DNA of 64,000 nucleotides from Clostridia bacterium (GTDB lineage Bacteria; Bacillota; Clostridia; Christensenellales; UBA1242). Location of the stretch: contig JAFTKS010000012.1 of the NCBI GenBank assembly GCA_017453125.1, positions 215,058 through 279,057 on the forward strand, read 5' to 3'. Below the pieces are notes generated by a model. It made no database searches. It was not told the origin of the DNA and saw only the letters and a program-made list of their open reading frames with translations. This document shows, piece by piece, positions 22,139-28,199 of this stretch. The position numbers and the translations under genes were made by a program. The first letter of the stretch is position 1. Each line of letters starts with the position of its first letter.

Positions 22139-22214
22139 AATCTTGATCTCCCTAATATTTATAAAATACTAGTATATTTTAACATTCAAATCAAAAAGTG
22201 TAAAGCAAATCAAA

Positions 22215-22805
22215 CTATTTTGTTTCAATATTCAAATAAGATGCAGGATCAATCTTTTTACCATTATCTGTTAATGAGAAATGTAAATGTGCACCAGCGT
22301 CCGCTTCAGATGTTGACGTAGTCGAAATAGTCCCCACTTGCTGACCTCTATTTACAGAATCACCAACCTTTACATTCAAATTCTCATCTAAAGACCCGTA
22401 AGTACTAACCAATCCATTCTCGTGTTCTACAACAACAACTTGTCCCTCTAAAACATTAGAGTAAACATCTTTTACAACACCATCTAAAATAGAATAAACT
22501 TTAGATCCTGATGCAGCAGTAAAATCTATACCATTATGAGTCTCCCATTGTTTTAGCGTTGCATTATACATCAACTCATCACCATAGTAACCTTTATAAA
22601 TCGATGCATTCAAAACAGGAAGATAAGGTGATACAGTTGTATTAACAGGTGTCGAATCTTCAACAATAGGCGTATCTTTTGAACCAGAAACACCCACAAT
22701 AATTAATGTAAGTACAACAGCAAAAACTAAAGCGCCAAGCAAAAAATAATAACCATACTTTTTAAATATATTTTTCATCCTTTGTGCAAATGTAATATTT
22801 TCCAT
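22215..22805 (-). CDS. spoIIQ: SpoIIQ-like LytM (M23) protein
   Basis: 196 residues, starting at the ATG at 22805, which has GGAGG just upstream. A short cytoplasmic N-terminus is followed by one membrane segment (YFLLGALVFAVVLTLIIVGV) and an extracytoplasmic LytM domain. The zinc-site motifs HNGID (about residue 92) and HLHF (about 174) are both present, so the endopeptidase site looks intact. SpoIIQ is made in the forespore and pairs with SpoIIIAH across the engulfing membranes. Clostridial SpoIIQ usually keeps the metal site, unlike that of Bacillus subtilis. The assignment rests on size, topology and closeness to spoIIID; a general M23 peptidase is the alternative. Confidence 0.78.
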   Translation of the reverse strand: MENITFAQRMKNIFKKYGYYFLLGALVFAVVLTLIIVGVSGSKDTPIVEDSTPVNTTVSPYLPVLNASIYKGYYGDELMYNATLKQWETHNGIDFTAASGSKVYSILDGVVKDVYSNVLEGQVVVVEHENGLVSTYGSLDENLNVKVGDSVNRGQQVGTISTTSTSEADAGAHLHFSLTDNGKKIDPASYLNIETK

Positions 22806-22860
22806 AAAAACCTCCATCGTGTTTTAATAATTGACAATCTAAAATATTTTATACATTTTT

Positions 22861-23214
22861 TTAAAAAGATTTTTTTATCAACGGATAACCAACAATACAC
22901 ACATCTTCACACACCATTATTTGTATATTAATTTTTTTATAGTTAACACAAACGGAATTTTTCAAATTAGAAGTATACCCCTCAAGAACAATCCTATCAT
23001 CAACAAAAAAACTATCAACAATATCAATAGACAAAACATCAATCAATGGCAACAAATCCCTACTACTTAAAGATACACAAACACAATCCTCATAATACTC
23101 AAAATCCGACTCAGCACAAATTTTTGTAATGTTATTTTCAAACTCTTTTTCATTACCAAACATAAACATAAATATTATAAATAAAAAATAGAACAATATT
23201 ATAATCCTTTTCAT
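22861..23214 (-). CDS. Small membrane-anchored protein of unknown function
   Basis: 117 residues when started at 23214, where AGAGGTG lies at the right distance. The N-terminus MKRIIILFYFLFIIFMFMF is a signal anchor. The remaining 90 residues are predicted extracytoplasmic and contain five cysteines. I do not recognise a family. The gene sits just upstream of, and in the same direction as, the spoIIQ-like gene, with a gap of about 55 bases. A spore-related role is possible: YwmB-type proteins occur near spoIID/spoIIQ in bacilli, but this one is about half that length and no similarity is evident by eye. A small inverted repeat TGACA-TTTTC-TGTCA lies about 15 bases before the start. Confidence 0.6.
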   Translation of the reverse strand: MKRIIILFYFLFIIFMFMFGNEKEFENNITKICAESDFEYYEDCVCVSLSSRDLLPLIDVLSIDIVDSFFVDDRIVLEGYTSNLKNSVCVNYKKINIQIMVCEDVCIVGYPLIKKSF

Positions 23215-23320
23215 ACACACCTCTTGACTGACATTTTCTGTCATGTTGTTATATGTTTTTGTCATTTCTTAATTTATAAAAGCCATATTCTTAATAAAAC
23301 AAGGAGAAACATAAAAGTTT

Positions 23321-24310
23321 ATGAAACATATAAAATTAATAACTTTTATAATATTTTTTGTGTTAACAATCACACAACTTAGTTTTACAAGTCAAACATT
23401 TTACTCAAACAAAACAACACCGTCACTTCAAATTATTAGCATCGACACACTATCACAAAATCAAAGCCAACAACAAAAAACAAGTAATTCAAAAAAACAA
23501 CATAATTTAACTCCCCAGCAATTCAAATCACTTCTTCAAGAACTATACAAAAATAATTATGTACTAACAAGTCTTAAAGATTATCTCGACACCATCACAC
23601 ACCAAGAACACACTGTAAATACAGACAAAAAACCACTTGTCTTAATTATTGAAAACGTATCCTACAACAAATCTAGCTTTACCGAAACAACAGTTGATAA
23701 ACTCATACTAGATAGAAATAATGAATTTGCAACATACTCAAAACGACTATCTATTCAAGACAGAATTTCAAAGGACCTTGACGCAATTCCAATTTTAGAA
23801 AGCTTCATACAAACACACCCTGACTTTTCTCACAATAACGCAAAGGCAGTTTTAGGTATTTGTGGTAATATTGATATTTTAGGATATTGCACCGACCCCA
23901 AGAACTCTTCTTCGAAAAACAACATCAAACGCCTTCAAGAAATTATTACAACACTAAAAGCAAGAGGATACACATTCTGTTCTAATACATATTCTTACGA
24001 CAACTTGAATCTTATTGACGATATAACACTAGCAAAAAATTTATCACTTTGGAAATCAATCGTCACACCAATTGTTGGACACTCCAACATTCTATCTTTT
24101 CCTTTTGGAGAAAAACCAAACAACGAATCAAAAATTAAACTACTTGAAGAATCAACATTTAACGTTTTTATTTCCAACTCAAACAAACCTACAAACATTG
24201 TTGTTGAAGGCAATACTTATCTTACAAAAAGACACATAGATAATTCTTCATTAACCAATACCCCCGATATATTTTTAGATTTGTTTAACCCTAGCAACAT
24301 TGTGAATTAA
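23321..24310 (+). CDS. Exported polysaccharide-deacetylase-like protein, apparently inactive
   Basis: 329 residues with an N-terminal signal or anchor (KLITFIIFFVLTITQLSF). The order of segments follows a clostridial family of NodB-fold proteins: FKSLLQELYKNNYVLTSLKDYL, then a strand KPLVLIIENVSY, HPDFSHNNAKAVLGICGN, a long helix, and HSNILSFPFGE. In active relatives the third strand reads like 'L-IDD-NY' and a later segment like 'SHSYGH'. Here these are IIENVSY and CSNTYSYD, so the metal-binding Asp and His residues are gone. The fold is likely kept as a binding module. AAGGAG precedes the ATG. It is transcribed divergently from the spoIIQ side; Asn- and Lys-rich composition suggests relaxed constraint. 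Confidence 0.6.
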   Translation: MKHIKLITFIIFFVLTITQLSFTSQTFYSNKTTPSLQIISIDTLSQNQSQQQKTSNSKKQHNLTPQQFKSLLQELYKNNYVLTSLKDYLDTITHQEHTVNTDKKPLVLIIENVSYNKSSFTETTVDKLILDRNNEFATYSKRLSIQDRISKDLDAIPILESFIQTHPDFSHNNAKAVLGICGNIDILGYCTDPKNSSSKNNIKRLQEIITTLKARGYTFCSNTYSYDNLNLIDDITLAKNLSLWKSIVTPIVGHSNILSFPFGEKPNNESKIKLLEESTFNVFISNSNKPTNIVVEGNTYLTKRHIDNSSLTNTPDIFLDLFNPSNIVN

Positions 24311-24313
24311 TAC

Positions 24314-24350
24314 TAAAAAAAAGAGTATCTTTTATGATACCCTCTTTTTT
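24314..24350. terminator. Bidirectional terminator
   Basis: A-run and GAGTATC pair with GATACCCTC and a T-run, with a 2-base bulge. It serves both convergent genes; the last codons of the leftward gene lie inside it. Confidence 0.75.
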
Positions 24351-25438
24351 GATATAAATATCTTAGATAACAACAATTCAATTAAGTATATGACAACAAC
24401 CATATAAAATTCGACAAATCTACTCAGAATCAATCCCCAAACAACATACCCTGAGCAGTATAATGTTTCAAATATTAACAAATACATTAATTCATATATC
24501 AACACACTACCACACCAATCAAAGCACGTGTTGATACTTTTAAACACAACATAACTAAGCAATACAGATATAATTATTTTTCCACCACCAAAATTCAGCA
24601 ATGAAATTGAGAAATATATTACCAAACACTCGATTACATCTGAAACAAAACATTTAATTATCCCAAACCAAAGAGCTCGTTTGTTTCTTTTCAAACTAGA
24701 AGAATACAAGTACAGCTTATCTATTGTATTTCTAAAACACAACTCATAGTCTTTTATCAGCCTTAGACTATACAGAATCTTAATTATTTTTGCACAAAAT
24801 TCAATAATCTTTTCCCTATGTTTATTAAATAATAAATATGGCAACATTGAAACAAAGTTAAATATGTAAGCCACGATTGAAACAATATATATCCACAATG
24901 GAACCATATTTATAAAAAACGCCCCAAACGCAACAAGTCCAACAAACATATACATTAATCTAAAGATTTTAGCACTAATTTTTTCAGCAAACGTTATTTC
25001 CATTGAAATAGAGTCTGCAACACTCGACTCACACAACCTAGACATTTTTACAGCTTCAGCATTATTAAAACCAATTGTACAATGATTAAAAAAATCTGAT
25101 CTAATATTTGAAGACAGTATTGCAAAATATTTTTTTTGCTTCGTTCTTTTTACCAAAACCAAATAATCAAAAAATGATTTTACAAAATACCCGACTGCTC
25201 CCATCAAAATAATTAATAACAATAAATTCTCATTTATGGAGTTCAATACATCTGAAAACAATGCGTTACCGCTACGATTTCCCACAAAAATCCAACTGAG
25301 CGCGAGCGATATTATATCTATAAACAATATGACAAATATTACAAACAAACTTTTTGAAGTTTGCAAAACACTTGCTTTATGTCCAAGATATTGAAAATAA
25401 CTATTCTCATTTTCTTTATAATTTACTTCATTACTCAT
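24332..25438 (-). CDS. Polytopic membrane protein, distantly YbhN/flippase-like
   Basis: 368 residues from the ATG at 25438; GAGGT lies about 12 bases upstream. About seven or eight hydrophobic segments are visible (for example SLFVIFVILFIDIISLALSW, NLLLLIILMGAVGYFV and IYIVSIVAYIFNFVSML). The early part, two membrane spans followed by DYLVLVKRTKQKKYF and a segment with TIGFNNAEAVKMSRL, lines up loosely with the 'lysylphosphatidylglycerol synthase transmembrane / YbhN' family, whose members have a 'TP-GGQP' motif at this place. That motif is not conserved here. Function is unknown; lipid or glycan handling is a guess. The gene is divergent from yabP, with about 155 bases between the two start codons. 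Confidence 0.55.
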   Translation of the reverse strand: MSNEVNYKENENSYFQYLGHKASVLQTSKSLFVIFVILFIDIISLALSWIFVGNRSGNALFSDVLNSINENLLLLIILMGAVGYFVKSFFDYLVLVKRTKQKKYFAILSSNIRSDFFNHCTIGFNNAEAVKMSRLCESSVADSISMEITFAEKISAKIFRLMYMFVGLVAFGAFFINMVPLWIYIVSIVAYIFNFVSMLPYLLFNKHREKIIEFCAKIIKILYSLRLIKDYELCFRNTIDKLYLYSSSLKRNKRALWFGIIKCFVSDVIECLVIYFSISLLNFGGGKIIISVLLSYVVFKSINTCFDWCGSVLIYELMYLLIFETLYCSGYVVWGLILSRFVEFYMVVVIYLIELLLSKIFISKKRVS

Positions 25439-25594
25439 ATTTAATTTTATAACCTCAAAACGCAAGTTCAATATTATTTATTATATATTAATCAAATATT
25501 AAAAACAATATTTATTCAACAAATAATAATTTTCTCTGCATAACCAACATATATTTCATTTTTTTATCATATAAATTTTCACAAGGAGAATTAT

Positions 25595-25873
25595 ATGGAA
25601 AAATCATCAACAAATCCCGAATTGAGCAAATCAACCGAGAACCTAACATTAACAAATCGAAAAAACTTAAAACTTGAAGGCATAAACGAAATCGTAAGCA
25701 CAAGCGAAACTTTTCTTTCGGTAAAACTCAAAGACACTATTCTTTGTATCTCAGGGCAAAATATATCAATTACAAAACTAGATGTAAATACAGGAATTTT
25801 AGAGGCTGATGGAATATTTGAATCAATAAAATACGGAAAACAAGGGAATTTTTTAAAAAGGATCTTTAAATGA
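25595..25873 (+). CDS. yabP: Sporulation protein YabP
   Basis: 92 residues, the normal size. The sequence LTLTNRKNLKLEGINEIVS followed by LSVKLKDTILCISGQNISITKL and LEADGIFESIKY is the YabP family pattern. YabP is needed for proper cortex and coat formation in the mother cell. AAGGAG lies 7 bases before the ATG. The stop codon overlaps the start of yabQ (ATGA), the typical coupling in this operon. It is first gene of yabP-yabQ-divIC. Confidence 0.92.
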   Translation: MEKSSTNPELSKSTENLTLTNRKNLKLEGINEIVSTSETFLSVKLKDTILCISGQNISITKLDVNTGILEADGIFESIKYGKQGNFLKRIFK

Positions 25874-26235
25874 TAATCAGCAACTTCCTTCAATTTAAAG
25901 ACTTTTTTCTAATGTTAGGCATTGGAATTTTATTTGGAATTATATACGATTTACTCAGTACCCTTCCTAACATATTTCAAAAATTGTGGATTAGAATACT
26001 AATAGATTTTATTTTTTCCATTCTATATTGTTTAGGATTCATTATACTTATAAATTTCATAAATCTAGGTGAATTTAGATGGTATTTGATTGTTGGATAT
26101 ATTTTAGGAACAATCATTGAACAAATAACTTTAGGAAATTTGTTTGCCAAAGGTGTCAAATATTTGTATAATAAACTAGTAGTTTGTATGAAAAAATTTA
26201 AAAGCACTCGAATTGGAAGGTTTTTGTTAAAATAA
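25870..26235 (+). CDS. yabQ: Spore cortex biosynthesis protein YabQ
   Basis: 121 residues with four predicted membrane segments. QFKDFFLMLGIGILFGIIYD opens the protein as in YabQ relatives, followed by FILINFINLGEFRWYLIVGYILG. YabQ is a membrane protein of the outer forespore membrane required for cortex synthesis. The start overlaps the yabP stop by four bases and the stop overlaps the divIC start by one base, so translation of the three genes is likely coupled. Confidence 0.92.
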   Translation: MIISNFLQFKDFFLMLGIGILFGIIYDLLSTLPNIFQKLWIRILIDFIFSILYCLGFIILINFINLGEFRWYLIVGYILGTIIEQITLGNLFAKGVKYLYNKLVVCMKKFKSTRIGRFLLK

Positions 26236-26528
26236 TGAGAAACAATCTAAAAACAGTTAAAATTATCACAATAATAACGTGTATTATAATGTTTGTATGC
26301 ATTATTCTTTTAACATTTCAATTCATAAAAATCGCCAACCTTAATGAAAAAGAAGAACATTTGTCCTCTTACAGAGAGCAGTTAGTTCAAGAAATCAACA
26401 ATTACAACACTTCCAATGATTACTACACCAACAACCGCACAGAATATTTGGAAAATTATGCTAGAGAGTCTCTTGGTTGGGGACAAAAAGACGATACTTG
26501 GTACTCAAGTAAGCCTACAAATTCATAA
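26235..26528 (+). CDS. divIC: Septum formation initiator, DivIC/FtsB family
   Basis: 97 residues. It has a single N-terminal membrane span (IITIITCIIMFVCIILLTFQFI), a short coiled coil (LNEKEEHLSSYREQLVQEINNY) and the conserved end YLENYARESLGWGQKDD. DivIC pairs with FtsL in the division complex at the septum. The ATG overlaps the yabQ stop (TAATG). Position after yabP-yabQ is the conserved arrangement in Firmicutes. No clear terminator follows before the tRNA promoter about 35 bases on. Confidence 0.9.
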   Translation: MRNNLKTVKIITIITCIIMFVCIILLTFQFIKIANLNEKEEHLSSYREQLVQEINNYNTSNDYYTNNRTEYLENYARESLGWGQKDDTWYSSKPTNS

Positions 26529-26563
26529 ATTTTAACATTATTTTAATTAATTTTAAAAATTTG

Positions 26564-26593
26564 TTGACAATCAATATATATATATGGTATAAT
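26564..26593 (+). promoter_or_regulatory. Strong promoter of tRNA-fMet
   Basis: TTGACA, 18-base spacer ending in TGG, TATAAT, about 30 bases upstream of the tRNA. Both hexamers match the consensus exactly. Confidence 0.85.
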
Positions 26594-26623
26594 TTTTTCG
26601 TTATCGACGTATATATATTATAT

Positions 26624-26701
26624 CGCGGGGAGGAGCAGTTCGGTCGCTCGTCGGGCTCATAACCCGAAGGTCGTGTGGTTCAAATCCCACCCCCGCTACC
26701 A
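26624..26701 (+). tRNA. tRNA-fMet (initiator, anticodon CAT)
   Basis: Starts CGCGGGG and ends with encoded CCA. The anticodon loop is CTCATAA; three G-C pairs (GGG/CCC) at the base of the anticodon stem and the mismatched first acceptor pair (C1 against T72) mark it as the initiator. The length is 78 bases, one more than usual. The extra base is in the 5' strand of the T-stem (GTGTGG against CCCAC), so a bulged T is needed for pairing. Its 3' end from C56 onward is repeated twice downstream. Confidence 0.93.
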
Positions 26702-26704
26702 CTC

Positions 26705-26733
26705 AGAAGTTCCTAAACGAACTTCTTTTTTTT
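26705..26733 (+). terminator. Terminator of tRNA-fMet
   Basis: AGAAGTTC / GAACTTCT stem, 6-base loop, then eight T. It is repeated in every array unit, at 26887 (with changed loop bases) and 27068. Confidence 0.85.
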
Positions 26734-26740
26734 CGCTTTA

Positions 26741-26789
26741 TGGGATTTCAAAAGTCTTTGACTTTTATGACCTTGTCATAGAACCACAC
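26741..26789 (-). other. Inverted tRNA-fMet T-arm copy split by two hairpins
   Basis: Read on the plus strand, TGGGATTT and GAACCACAC are the reverse complement of the two halves of the tRNA-fMet T-arm. Between them, exactly where C56 meets A57, lie 32 bases that fold into AAAAGTC-TTT-GACTTTT and TATGAC-CTT-GTCATA. A second copy is in the next unit, with a changed triloop. Confidence 0.8.
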
Positions 26790-27168
26790 TTCGTTCTGTA
26801 GTCGGGTCCCCTTGTTCCTCTCAGAACTTTCCCGACAATTGACGGAACGTTGTTCCTTAATACAAATCCCACCCCCGCTACCACTCAGAAGTTTCTAAAT
26901 GAACTTCTTTTTTTCGCTTTGTGGGATTTCAAAAGTCTTTGACTTTTATGACTTTGTCATAGAACCACACTTCGTTCTGTAGTCGGGTCCCCTTGTTCCT
27001 CTCAGAACTTTCCCGACAATTGACGGAACGCTGTTCCTTAATACAAATCCCACCCCCGCTACCACTCAGAAGTTCCTAAACGAACTTCTTTTTTTTCGCT
27101 TTATGGGATTTCAAAAGTCTTTGACTTTTATGACCTCTCTGCAATTTTATATTTTTTACAAAAAACCC

Positions 27169-27198
27169 TTGACAAGTGTTTACAATTTATTGTAATAT
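27169..27198 (+). promoter_or_regulatory. Promoter of tRNA-Met
   Basis: TTGACA, 18-base spacer, TAATAT, ending 15 bases before the tRNA. Confidence 0.75.
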
Positions 27199-27213
27199 AT
27201 TTAAGTAATCTTT

Positions 27214-27290
27214 GGCGGCGTAGCTTAGTTGGCTATAGCATTCGGTTCATACCCGAAAGGTCGTAGGTTCGAGTCCCACCGCCGCTACCA
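27214..27290 (+). tRNA. tRNA-Met (elongator, anticodon CAT)
   Basis: 77 bases with encoded CCA. The acceptor GGCGGCG pairs with CGCCGCT. The anticodon arm TTCGG-TTCATAC-CCGAA has the TTCATAC loop of Firmicutes elongator tRNA-Met, and the initiator-type GGG/CCC stem is absent. A lysidine-type tRNA-Ile(CAT) is the alternative but fits the loop less well. Its 3' end from C56 is repeated 228 bases downstream. Confidence 0.9.
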
Positions 27291-27294
27291 AAAC

Positions 27295-27318
27295 AGACAC
27301 GTTTTCGTGTCTTTTTTT
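27295..27318 (+). terminator. Terminator of tRNA-Met
   Basis: AGACACG-TTTT-CGTGTCT followed by T-run; repeated at 27523 in the second unit. Confidence 0.85.
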
Positions 27319-27323
27319 CGCTT

Positions 27324-27378
27324 GGGACTCTTTTGACATTCTGTCAAACAAGAGATTTCATCTCTTTGAACCTACGAC
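27324..27378 (-). other. Inverted tRNA-Met T-arm copy split by two hairpins
   Basis: GGGACTC and GAACCTACGAC are the reverse complement of the two halves of the tRNA-Met T-arm. The 37-base insert between C56 and G57 folds into TTTGACA-TTC-TGTCAAA and AAGAGAT-TTC-ATCTCTT. Another copy lies in the second unit, where GAACC has become AAACC. Confidence 0.82.
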
Positions 27379-27780
27379 GTCGTATGTAGTCTTTACTTAC
27401 TTTATATACAACTCCAGCTTTTCTTCTTCATATTTTTTACTATCAACAATCTTGTCTTTATCAATGCCGACAATTAACGTCGTTTCACTCCTTAATGCGA
27501 GTCCCACCGCCGCTACCAAAACAGACACGTTTTCGTGTCTTTTTTTTCGCTTGGGACTCTTTTGACATTCTGTCAAACAAGAGATTTCATCTCTTTAAAC
27601 CTACGACATCGTATGTTGTCTTTACTTACTTTATATACAACTCCAGCTTTTTTTCTTCATATTTTTTCTATCAACAATCTTGTCTTTATCAATGCCGACA
27701 ATTAACGCTTTTCTTTTTTATACCAACGCCCCTACCCACCTAAATATGCCCTATTTTCTTATGTTTTTTACATTTTATCG

Positions 27781-27810
27781 ACAAAAAGAGTAGACCAACG
27801 TCTACTCTTT
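27781..27810 (-). terminator. Terminator of tRNA-Glu
   Basis: 11-bp stem AAAGAGTAGAC / GTCTACTCTTT with a 4-base loop, then a T-rich tract on the minus strand. Confidence 0.85.
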
Positions 27811-27815
27811 TAATT

Positions 27816-27890
27816 TGGTAGTCCCAAGGGGAATCGAACCCCTGTTACCGCCGTGAAAGGGCGATGTCTTAACCGCTTGACCATGGGACC
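27816..27890 (-). tRNA. tRNA-Glu (anticodon TTC)
   Basis: 75 bases with encoded CCA. The acceptor GGTCCCA pairs with TGGGACT and the anticodon loop is CTTTCAC. It has its own promoter and terminator and, unlike the two Met tRNAs beside it, no repeat array. Confidence 0.93.
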
Positions 27891-27911
27891 ACGCTTATTT
27901 TGAACAAGGTT

Positions 27912-27940
27912 AGTATAAATGAAAAACTATCACTTGTCAA
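27912..27940 (-). promoter_or_regulatory. Promoter of tRNA-Glu
   Basis: On the minus strand TTGACA, 17-base spacer, TATACT, ending about 22 bases before the tRNA. Confidence 0.8.
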
Positions 27941-28104
27941 CACTTTTTTGATAAAAAATTATTTTTTTCATTCTTTATGTGTTTTGTTATCAACCTCTTA
28001 AATTCTCAACATTAGTACTTACTTACCACTTTGTAATGAATATCTTTTTGTTATATATATAAAATATAAATAAAAGTTATTTTAAATTATATACATAAAT
28101 TCGT

Positions 28105-28133
28105 TTGGTTGTTTTGTAAGATTGTGCTAGAAT
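28105..28133 (+). promoter_or_regulatory. Probable promoter of the giant exported protein
   Basis: TTGGTT, 17-base spacer with a TG-type extension (TTGTGC), TAGAAT, 66 bases before the start codon. The rest of the 310-base gap after tRNA-Glu is AT-rich and shows nothing else. Confidence 0.5.
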
Positions 28134-28199
28134 TATTTTGTAGAAATTTGTAAAATATTACTTTGAAATTTACAACATTTGAAAAATGGAGAAATACAA

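Larger units (their letters stand above)
26681..27136 (+). repeat. Tandem array of a 182-bp hairpin-rich unit carrying the tRNA-fMet 3' end
   Basis: Each unit runs from the base after CCA to the next CCA: 26702-26883 (182 bp), 26884-27064 (181 bp) and a partial third unit to about 27136. Each full unit ends with the last 21 bases of tRNA-fMet, starting exactly at T-loop C56 (copies at 26681, 26863 and 27044). Inside each unit, in order, are a terminator hairpin, an inverted T-arm copy split by two triloop hairpins, and further inverted repeats: GTCGGG/CCCGAC, AGAAC/GTTCT, and GGAAC/GTTCC around a 3-base loop. Loop bases vary between units while stems hold. Unit 1 resembles partial unit 3 more than unit 2. 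No protein gene is convincing in the array. Confidence 0.9.
27270..27708 (+). repeat. Tandem array of a 228-bp unit carrying the tRNA-Met 3' end
   Basis: The unit 27291-27518 ends with the same 21 bases, from C56 to CCA, that end the tRNA (27270-27290 and 27498-27518). A second unit from 27519 runs to about 27708 and lacks the terminal tRNA copy. The order inside is the same as in the tRNA-fMet array: terminator (AGACACG-TTTT-CGTGTCT), inverted T-arm split by two triloop hairpins, filler, a CTCCTTAAT motif, and the tRNA 3' end. The filler holds a short stretch that reads like the end of a protein gene on the minus strand (stop at 27397-27399). Unit 2 has lost bases in that stretch. Confidence 0.88.

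Noticed and set aside
26702..27064. Insertion sequence or transposon
   Set aside because: No transposase, no terminal inverted repeats and no target-site duplication other than the tRNA 3' end itself.
26681..27708. CRISPR array
   Set aside because: Units are 182 and 228 bases and nearly identical throughout; there are no short repeats with unique spacers and no cas genes.
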